DNA of 64,000 nt from Moniliella sp. 'wahieum'. Lineage: Eukaryota; Basidiomycota; Moniliellomycetes; Moniliellales; Moniliellaceae. The stretch covers positions 62,001 to 126,000 of the forward strand of contig RSEE01000077.1 in assembly GCA_003971905.1 (NCBI GenBank), read 5' to 3'. Position numbers and translations under genes: made by a program. Positions 56,981 through 64,000 of the stretch are shown piece after piece (within the stretch, counting starts at the first letter, position 1; each line of letters begins with the position of its first letter). Under the pieces are notes generated by a model. It was not told the DNA's origin, did not search any database, and worked only from the letters and a program-made list of their open reading frames with translations.

Positions 56981-59419
56981 TTAGGAGGGACTGCACATTT
57001 GGGCCGCTAACGCGAAGTGTGGTGCGCAGACAAGGCGTTTTGCATGCGACAGCTCGGCATGCGATGGCCCCATCGAGTCACGCATGTTGGCCGCAGCAGC
57101 CCGAGCCGCCAAAGCAGCCGCGGCGCCTGGGGTAGAGGCACCACTCATCGTACCGCGGCGAGAGTAAGCCGGCTTGACGGCAATAGGAAAGCGGAACCGT
57201 TCCTCGTCCTCGTCCTCCGCTTCAGGTTGGCCAATGCTGCGCCAGAACTGGCTATGGCCCGACTCGCTTCGCGATAACGGCACCCCCTCCTCTCCACCGT
57301 TCCAGCCCATTTTGCCCAGCGAGTCGGTGAGCGTACCAAAGTCCCCTGGCGTGCGCAGTCCCGAGAACCTGGGCGAGCTGGGGACGCTCAACACCCCGTA
57401 CCGCTCCAGCGGGTCCATCTCGGATCCCTCCTGTGTGCCCAACTGGAAGAAAGGGTCGTCGTCATCATCAAAGCTGTCTGGGTACGCGCGACGGAGAGCG
57501 AGTTGGCGTGCCTTGGCGTACTCCAGCCCCAACTTTTTCCAGTCGAGCAATTCAGACAGACGCTCGGTGCGGTTGCGCTGGTTGATGCGTTGGCGCCGAG
57601 TTTTGGTCACAAATGATGTCATCTTGTCCGTCAACATCTCCACCGATTCCTCCACACTCTTCTGGCGCCGATCCACAATGTAAATCCCATAATCCTCTGC
57701 ATCCTCAATCATATCCTCCATAAAACACCCAAAGCCCGAAAGGTTGCTGGTGATGCTTGGGATTCCGAGCACAGCACACTCGGCCGGCGTGTACCCCCAA
57801 GGTTCGTAGTACGAGGGGAATACACCCAGGTGGCATCCTCGGACAAAGTCCTCATAGTCCATCCCCAAGATGGGGTTGTTGGCATTGAGGAACTCGGGAT
57901 GAAAGATAACCTTCACCCGGTCTTCCGGTCGATTGAAGAGGTGTACGCGGCGAATCTGGCTTAGGATCGGGTCCTTGGCATCATCCACCATATTGTGGGT
58001 GACAACGGGGGGGAACGTCGTGCGGCGCATGGCAAACAGACGCCGCTTGAGCGCAATCTTGTCCTTGTCATCCAACAAGGATTCCGGATCAATCTGCTCC
58101 AAGTTGGCCGATGCTGAGCCGGCAGAACGTGCAGTGCGCTCAAGCAACCGTTGTCCGATCCGTGTGCTAATCTGATCCACCGTCTCTTTGAGTGCCTTGG
58201 TCACCGCCTGACCTTTCAGCGCTTCGGTCGTATAGCTTGTGGTGGCCGCCGGCATAATAATAAATGCCACCACCGTCGTTTTGGACCCCGACGCTTTCAG
58301 TCGCCCATTGAGGCGAGCCAGCGACTCGATAAACATGTCCACACCCTTGTTCCGGAACTCGTACCGCCCCGCCGTGAACATGAGAATTGTGTTGTCCAGA
58401 TCAAAGTCATAGTGGCCGTAAAAGTGGCCGCGGACAAACTCGTTGATCTTGGCTTTAGAAAGAGCATGCAAGTTTTGGAACTCGTGCATGGCCGAGTACT
58501 TTACCACATTGAGACCGTTGGGCGTCACGCCATCTGGACGGCGCTTGAGGAGGTGCTCAGCTTCGTACGCCGTAATGTCACTGACAGTGGTAAATACATC
58601 GGCGCAGTGTGCCGCACCGCGCTCAATGCAGTACCGATGGTAGATCCCCCGCTTGCCGGCTTCGGCATCCACATCAAAGTACTGCAAGTTGTTGTAAAAG
58701 TCTTCCGAGCCCGCACACAGATACCGACCGAGCAACGTGGCGTGGGTAGTAAAGATAGTTGTCACGTCCAGCCTGCGCTTGCGGATGAGGGGGATGGCGA
58801 GGCCGGCCTGCCACTCGTGGAACTGGGCAATGATCGCATGTTGGCGTTCGTGGAAGGCAAACTCGCCCAAGAACCAGGCGACAAGGTACCCCAAAAGCAC
58901 TGTGTCATTCGTCTCCTGGTCATGCTGCGGCGTGGGAATCTGAGCCACGTGCCACAAATCTTGCTTCCACTCGTCCATCCTGTACGCGACCGAGGCCAGA
59001 TCAAACAAGAGCACATGGGGGGTACGATCAATCAGCCAGCGACCATACAGTAGTCGCACCCCGCGCTCCCGCATCGAGGCAATAGTCGCCTTCATGGCCG
59101 CATTGCTCGGCTCGGCTTCCTCCACCTCCATCGACGCGCTCTTGTAGGACAGGGGACCGAGCAAAGTGTAGCGCCCCCCATTGTACTCTTGCTCCGTGAT
59201 GGGCGCCTTGGTCTTGATAACAGTGTAGATACCACCGACTGGGCAGGGGCGTAGGAACGTGCGGCCCAAGGTCACATTCAGGTCAGTCCGGCGAACCCTC
59301 AGGATCACGGACGGGGGCAGGGGAGAGGAACATAGGAACATACCCTTGTTGGCCACTTCCCAGGCGCACTCAAAGAGGATGGGGGCGTGGACGTCCCGAG
59401 TAGGGCTGGACAAAGCCAT
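56981..59419 (-). CDS. GSY1: glycogen synthase
   Basis: GT3 glycosyltransferase that adds glucose from UDP-glucose to glycogen in the cytosol. Exon 1 (59419-59344) encodes [20 protein letters not shown] and EVANK. The intron 59343-59239 splices in phase to [20 protein letters not shown], the donor-binding loop. Other blocks are [75 protein letters not shown] and [20 protein letters not shown]. The catalytic acidic site region is [20 protein letters not shown], with [16 protein letters not shown] after it. An Arg cluster for glucose-6-phosphate activation ([20 protein letters not shown]) and a C-terminal phosphoregulatory stretch ([13 protein letters not shown]) indicate the usual control by phosphorylation and glucose-6-phosphate. 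The product is 777 residues, slightly longer than yeast Gsy1/2 because of the tail. No frame break occurs over 2.3 kb. Confidence 0.95.
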   Translation of the reverse strand: MALSSPTRDVHAPILFECAWEVANKGMFLCSSPLPPSVILRVRRTDLNVTLGRTFLRPCPVGGIYTVIKTKAPITEQEYNGGRYTLLGPLSYKSASMEVEEAEPSNAAMKATIASMRERGVRLLYGRWLIDRTPHVLLFDLASVAYRMDEWKQDLWHVAQIPTPQHDQETNDTVLLGYLVAWFLGEFAFHERQHAIIAQFHEWQAGLAIPLIRKRRLDVTTIFTTHATLLGRYLCAGSEDFYNNLQYFDVDAEAGKRGIYHRYCIERGAAHCADVFTTVSDITAYEAEHLLKRRPDGVTPNGLNVVKYSAMHEFQNLHALSKAKINEFVRGHFYGHYDFDLDNTILMFTAGRYEFRNKGVDMFIESLARLNGRLKASGSKTTVVAFIIMPAATTSYTTEALKGQAVTKALKETVDQISTRIGQRLLERTARSAGSASANLEQIDPESLLDDKDKIALKRRLFAMRRTTFPPVVTHNMVDDAKDPILSQIRRVHLFNRPEDRVKVIFHPEFLNANNPILGMDYEDFVRGCHLGVFPSYYEPWGYTPAECAVLGIPSITSNLSGFGCFMEDMIEDAEDYGIYIVDRRQKSVEESVEMLTDKMTSFVTKTRRQRINQRNRTERLSELLDWKKLGLEYAKARQLALRRAYPDSFDDDDDPFFQLGTQEGSEMDPLERYGVLSVPSSPRFSGLRTPGDFGTLTDSLGKMGWNGGEEGVPLSRSESGHSQFWRSIGQPEAEDEDEERFRFPIAVKPAYSRRGTMSGASTPGAAAALAARAAAANMRDSMGPSHAELSHAKRLVCAPHFALAAQMCSPS

Positions 59420-60499
59420 GGACGCGAGCTACGTGCGAATGGAGGGTGGAAGACGGGGCAAATGATACGGATGCGTCGGAGAGTTAGTGGGGCACTGTGC
59501 GGCGGCGACCCACTGTCGACGTCGACTCTAGCTCCAGCACAGGTGCAGCCGGGAGGGCGGAGCGGGCAGATAGATGGGGGAGGAAGGCAGCGAGCCGGCC
59601 GGGCGGACTGGCAGACAGTGGGAGGCAGCCGCAGACAGACGCTCCTACTCGGGCTGGGCCGGAGCGTGCCGGAGCAGGCTGCCCAGCACATCACATGATG
59701 TGTCACAGACGCCCGCCAGACGACGCAGGGAGCTCGTCGCGTTCATCAGCATGCCGGTGATGGATGATGTCGATGACGCCGTATCTCGTATCGCTTCTGC
59801 ATTCTGCAAATAGATTGGCTATGATGTCATACATGCATGATGGATGATGGGTACCGCCAGGTGCTGTCGCCTGCTGCCGTTGTCTACACCTGACGCGTGA
59901 CGCGTGACGGCTGACTGGATGGAGTGTGCTGAGAGATATCCAGGGAGTGCCGAGTGCTGGCCGATATCAATACTTCGAACCGGCAGCTCCTAGATGCAGT
60001 GCGCCGCCCAGGTGATCACCTGTGCTCCGAGTCTCCTCCAGCGGAGGCCAGAATGTGGCCCGCGCACATGCGAGTTGCCACACCAGTGTGTATATGTCGG
60101 GCGACTAGGGACTACAGTTACATGTTATAGTGTAGCACACAGAAGTCATCCGCACAACACAACACATCCGCGTGTATCGGAACAACGTTTCTTGGTCCAT
60201 TCAAGCTCGGCACGGGTATTTGGAGCTCGTGTTCATTAATCATTGCGCCGTGAGCTGTTCTGTTTCTGTTGCGCTGTGGGTTAAAGCTTAAGGGCCCCTC
60301 TTCAGTTTCACAGGTTGAGACTTGCTTTAGTGAGAGTACCATAGCGGTCCCATATATACTCACACTTGTGCTGCTGGCGACCTACGGTGATACATCAAGG
60401 CAATGAGTGCGAAATGACATCTATTCACGACGTTCACACACGATTCGCGAACGTGCTTACGCAGACCACTTTTCTGTACGGGATCCCTGGGAAGAGCTC
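59420..60499. other. intergenic region upstream of glycogen synthase
   Basis: Contains a two-copy ACGCGT+G heptad (59891-59907). No gene was seen. Confidence 0.5.
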
Positions 60500-62060
60500 C
60501 TCGGCGTCGGTACCGCGTTCAGAATTCATTCGGCGTTTAACTTCGGGAGCAGGAGCGACCAATGCGGATACGAGCTCACCGCACTGTCTTCAATCCCCAG
60601 AATCCTCCGCAACACGTTCACGTACGAGGCGGTTGGGTGGGTGGGTGTGCCCGCCACTTGACAAGTCGGCCTCCACCTGCTCCCAAACTTTGACTTCCCC
60701 CTGGGTCGTGCGGTTATCTTTTGGGAAAGCGCCAGAGCGCACCATGGCCAAATGGACAAGCACAAACTTTTACTTCCACGGCGCATACCGGAATTTGGGC
60801 CGGGGCCCGATGCGCATATTAGTCCAACTTGTTCCAAGTATCGTCAAGGTAGTAGCTTAGTCATACAATAAGGTCATGTTCGACCTTGTCGGAGGAGGAC
60901 TTATTCGATTGCGGTACTGCACGGGGTCATAGGAGAGGTTAGCCGCGATCCTGGGCATTGTGGGAGATGAGGCGCACTTGATTCAGTAGATCATGCCGAA
61001 GAGTGTTCCAATGGGGGTCAGGACCTTCTTGAGCTCAAGGAGAAAGTCGTCCAAAGGTCCTTCTGGTTGAGGTTAAGAGGGATGCGTAGGCGCTGCCGAT
61101 CCTCAGCACGCAGTAGGAAGCGCTGCACACGAGACCACAGGTAGGTATTGTCGGTAATGGACACACCCGGGGCACACCGCACACCGAGATCGCGAGGGCA
61201 GAAACCCACGGCTTCAGGGACCGACGTTAGTCAGATAATAGCCAACAAGGAATCCGAAGAGGCCAACATACCTTGTTCACGTCCAAGAATGACCGGTAAC
61301 GCTTCTGCGGGGTCTTCACGGAAACTGATATCAACTCCCGATGATTAGTCTCCATGCGATCTATCCCAAAGCATCAAGCGCCTGACGTAGTCGACTGCCT
61401 CCCAACCGTCCGACCGTCGCAGGTTCGTCTAAATCTTGTTCGTCGAGCAAGCCCTGTTCGAGCATTGGGGGAATGTCTGGAAACTGGTGCGTTGCTCCGG
61501 GCGATGTGTCGTCCCCGTCCCGGATAAAGTCGGCCACTCGAAACTGCGGCCGGGATTGCCCGCCACGCTACCAATGGCAAGTTCTCGGGAGTGTCTTGGT
61601 TGCGGACTTGCTCCACACGCTCATCCGGAGCGCGCGTGGGCCGTCCGCTGGCAGGCCGCCGGCGTCACGAGCGGACACTTTGCGATGGAGCACGGGCACG
61701 CTGGGCTGCGCTGGGCCTGGCTTGACCTCGGCCATGGTCGTCTTGTTTGCACTCGAGGGTGCTTCGGGTGGCCGGAGGTTGCTCGTACTCTGCGCCACCT
61801 CATCCACGGCGTGACAAAGCTCAATATGGCGATGTAACACGGTATTGATGTGCTTGTCTGCCCTCGCATGCTTGAGCGCGTTCCCCTGGTGCATCGGTCG
61901 AACTGTGCAAGCTAGGCACTGGTACCACATTGTTCCCGTCAGCTTCAGTGGGTGCAGACCGGGTAAAAGGCACCTCAGATGCCCTCGTCCTCTCGTGCAA
62001 CGCGCGAGCCGTTGCCATCCGTTGGGTCCGAGAATCGACGTAGAGGTGCGGTGGTGACTT
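60500..62060 (-). other. unidentified coding remnant, possibly a degraded mobile element
   Basis: Patches of protein-like sequence lie on the minus strand over about 1.5 kb. Near 61930-61840 there is a zinc-finger-like block, WYQCLACTVRPMHQGNALKH followed by ARADKH, with a CX2C...H..H spacing. Near 61460-61370 a patch ends in LGGSRLRQALDALG, and near 61190-61050 another has YLWSRVQRFLLRAEDRQRLR. A further weak patch lies near 60840-60530. The region looks broken in several places and I cannot name its family. A zinc-finger-bearing transposon relic and a damaged host gene are both possible. Confidence 0.35.
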
Positions 62061-62110
62061 TGATATTAGTCACTGGGGATGGGTTACTTTGGTGGTGGTG
62101 GCAGCGGGAT

Positions 62111-62135
62111 AAGCGCTAAGCGCTAAGCGCTAAGC
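62111..62135. repeat. heptad array, AGCGCT+A (three copies)
   Basis: Three perfect AAGCGCT units plus a partial fourth. Confidence 0.92.
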
Positions 62136-62671
62136 CAGCCAACGATACTATTCTTATAGGGACAGCAAACAGCCAGGGGTCAACGGCCCTGGCGTCAGTA
62201 GCCCCTGGATACGGGGAGGGACAAGGAAAACAAAGGCAGTGAAAGGGAAAGAACACGTCCGAGCTCCTATATAGACCTGTTCACGGGGGAAGCGATGGTC
62301 TTTGGTCGATGGCCCCTGGTCCAAGCGCACGAGCCAACGAGCCACCCTGTGGCTCGTCATCGCGCCACACGCGTCATCGGCCATCTCTATAGTCATATCA
62401 TTTGCAGGGCACAAGGCTGGGGCAAAAATGCTGCGCCCAAACCGACCTGAGCATCAGGCCTTGGTTGTTGGTGCCAAAACCGCTCCTGTAGTAAAAAACG
62501 AGTGAGCTGGCACCTGCCGATGAGGCGTCGGTGTGGGAGTGGGGCATGTCGGAGCGTGAAACAAGTCGAGCGTGAAGAAACGTTAGTGGAGCGCTGCAAC
62601 TTGAAACTTGGAGCAGGCCGAAGAAACGCGTCGCGTGCAATCCGTCGACGCTGGCGCCGTGCCGGAGGCTT

Positions 62672-62703
62672 GACGCGTGAACGCGTGAACGTTGAACGTT
62701 CAA
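62672..62703. repeat. mixed heptad run, ACGCGTG then AACGTTG
   Basis: Two ACGCGTGA units pass directly into AACGTTG and AACGTTC. One array changes its palindrome from ACGCGT to AACGTT while keeping about the same period. Confidence 0.82.
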
Positions 62704-62887
62704 CTCTCCGCAGTACGTCGACCCGCCTAGGGTTACGCGTCGACGCGCCCCACACTGGCGCGGTGCCGCCTGCTCGAGGCGCCATGCGGGGGCGGGCGAT
62801 GGCCGGCGCATTCGCCACCCTCAGCCAACACGCGCATTCACCGCCCTCGCACACCAGCCATCGTCCTCTGCCCCCTCCCCCGCGGCC

Positions 62888-64000
62888 ATGTCTGCTGTCC
62901 GCCGCCAGGCACCCGTCGGCAGCGACCCATCTGCCCCACGCAGCAAGCGCAAACGCCTCGCCACCGCTGCCTCCGTCCCTGCCTCTCCCCCCCCGGCAAT
63001 GCGACACAGGAGGAGGAAGACGAAGACGAGGAGCACGACGGAGAGAAGAGAGAAGGAAGAGACACAAGGGGACGAGTGGGACGATAACGATGACGAAAAC
63101 GACGCTATCCCTCACTACGAAGAAGAGGCCGAACAGGACTTGGACGAGAATGGTGGGCCGAGCAGCGCGAAGCCAGTGCCGACGCGCAGAGAGCGTGATC
63201 CTGTGGATGAGTATGTTCCCTCCCTCCCCCCCTTCGCCCACCTTTGCCCTCCCGCCCTCGTGGCCACGGATTCGAGGTTCCCGGGCTGACATAGTCTGCG
63301 CAGGTACTTGCCCGGCTCGATTGTGCGGGTGAAGCTACAGCATTTCGTCACGTACGATCATGTCGAGTTCCGCCCCGGTCCTTATCTCAACATGATCATC
63401 GGCCCCAATGGCACAGGCAAGAGTACCATCTCGTGTGCCATTGCGCTCTGTCTGGGATACAAGCCCTCGCTGCTGGTCGTGCTACCGACGTGTCGTCCTT
63501 TGTCAACAAGGCTACGAACTAGGCTACGCCGAGATTGAACTCAAGGGTCTGCCCGGCGAACGGAACGCGGTGGTGCGCCGCTACCTCTCCACAGGCAAAC
63601 TGAACGCCAGCAAGACCTTTTACCTCAACGGAAAGGCCGTGCCGGGCAAGACGATTGCTGAGTTGATGCACAGCCTCCACATTCAGATTGACAATCTCTG
63701 TTCCTTCCTTCCTCAGGACAAGGTGACCGAGTTTGCGCGCATGACACCGGCCAAGCTCTTGCTCGAGACAGAAAAGGCATCTACCGAAGGGGATGCGTTG
63801 GTGGTGCGTCATGGCCGACTCATTGAGCACTCGAAAAGCTTGCGTGCCCTTTTAAGCGACCTGCGGCGTGAGAAGGAAGAGTTGGCAGCGGTCATGGCCC
63901 AGACCAACCGACTGCAAGGCGATGCGGATCGGCACGAGCGCCGTCGTGCGTTGGAGCAGCGCGTCAAGGTGTTGCAGACCGCTCGGCGTTTTGCCCGCTT
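62888..64000 (+). CDS. SMC5: SMC5 subunit of the SMC5/6 complex (3' end outside window)
   Basis: ATPase of the SMC5/6 DNA-repair complex in the nucleus. ATG 62888 (MSAVRRQAPVGSDPSAPRSK) opens a basic then acidic disordered N-terminus. The intron 63211-63303 splices to LPGSIVRVKLQHFVTYDHVE, the SMC5 signature before the Walker A motif MIIGPNGTGKSTISCAIALC (about 63390-63450). The lobe continues with DVSSFVNKG, YELGYAEIEL and VRRYLSTGKLNASKTFYLNG. The Q-loop region is IQIDNLCSFLPQDKVTEFAR, and the start of the coiled coil runs to the window end. FLPQDRV/KVxEFA is diagnostic for SMC5 over other SMCs. The frame changes near 63000 (a C run), 63475 and 63515. Confidence 0.9.

Larger units (their letters stand above)
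62061..62887. other. intergenic region upstream of SMC5
   Basis: Holds a three-copy AGCGCT+A array (62111-62135) and a mixed ACGCGT/AACGTT run (62672-62703). No gene was seen. Confidence 0.55.

Noticed and set aside
58151-59053. 300-residue plus-strand frame opposite glycogen synthase
   Set aside because: Antisense shadow of a highly conserved enzyme in GC-rich DNA.
1-64000. CRISPR array, bacterial operon or prophage
   Set aside because: Repeats are short with no unique spacers of constant length. Genes are intron-bearing and eukaryotic.

Overview
The window is nuclear DNA of a filamentous or yeast-like fungus. The genes have GT-AG introns of about 40-215 bp. Their products are typically fungal: an Opi1-type phospholipid regulator, Loa1/Vps66-type acyltransferase, Sft2, a Csc1/Phm7-type channel, a YAT-type amino acid permease, sedolisin protease, an Mcr1-type reductase, and a Ral2-type kelch/BTB protein. 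Three copies of an intron-bearing tRNA-Val(AAC) are present. Introns are few: several genes have none or one. Gene spacing is loose (0.3-3.3 kb), and base composition looks GC-rich, though I did not count it. An intron-poor basidiomycete or an early-diverging fungus would fit. I cannot place it more precisely from sequence alone.

Layout. 1-3283 (+): Ral2-like kelch/BTB gene, 5' end cut by the window. 3884-4926 (-): periplasmic-binding-like (Ca3427 type) protein. 7306-8870 (+): NEK-like pseudokinase. 9153-9247 (-): tRNA-Val. 10643-12461 (+): sedolisin. About 14610-15849 (+): SFT2. 16473-16567 (+): tRNA-Val. 18135-20405 (-) and 22019-23305 (+): OPI1-like and LOA1-like genes, divergent across a 1.6 kb spacer. 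About 26571-29413 (+): GATA factor. 30470-32169 (-): aldehyde dehydrogenase. About 33671-35350 (+) and 35462-36511 (-): convergent SHQ1 and MCR1-like genes. 37270-39352 (-): amino acid permease. 41484-42482 (-): glucose-6-phosphate 1-epimerase. 43367-43460 (-): third tRNA-Val. 44744-45870 (+): decayed second copy of the pseudokinase. 46454-49758 (-): CSC1-like channel. 50540-50915 (+): small protein of unknown role. 53138-54121 (+): WRN-like exonuclease. 54989-56717 (+): UBP6/USP14. 56981-59419 (-): glycogen synthase. About 60500-62060 (-): unidentified coding remnant. 62888-64000 (+): SMC5, cut by the window end.

Two features run through the whole window. First, many conserved genes are interrupted by one-base frame changes, often at G or C runs. 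Other genes (LOA1, the exonuclease, glycogen synthase) stay open for 1-2.3 kb. Uneven assembly accuracy is the simplest explanation, but real decay cannot be excluded gene by gene. Second, the non-coding DNA is full of short tandem arrays with a strict 7-bp period. Most are built on a rule: a palindromic hexamer of the form A-NNNN-T plus one spacer base (AAGCTT+G, ACTAGT+C, AGTACT+A, ATCGAT+A, AACGTT+A, AGCGCT+A, AGGCCT+C, ACGCGT+G, ACCGGT+G, ATTAAT+G, ACATGT+G). The sequence differs between arrays while the architecture is constant. I consider this the most unusual signal here.

Functional links: OPI1 and LOA1 share a promoter region, and both act around phosphatidic acid. Glycogen synthase and the hexose-phosphate epimerase both act in sugar-phosphate storage. 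The remaining genes are unrelated housekeeping or transport functions, without an obvious secondary-metabolite or defence cluster.
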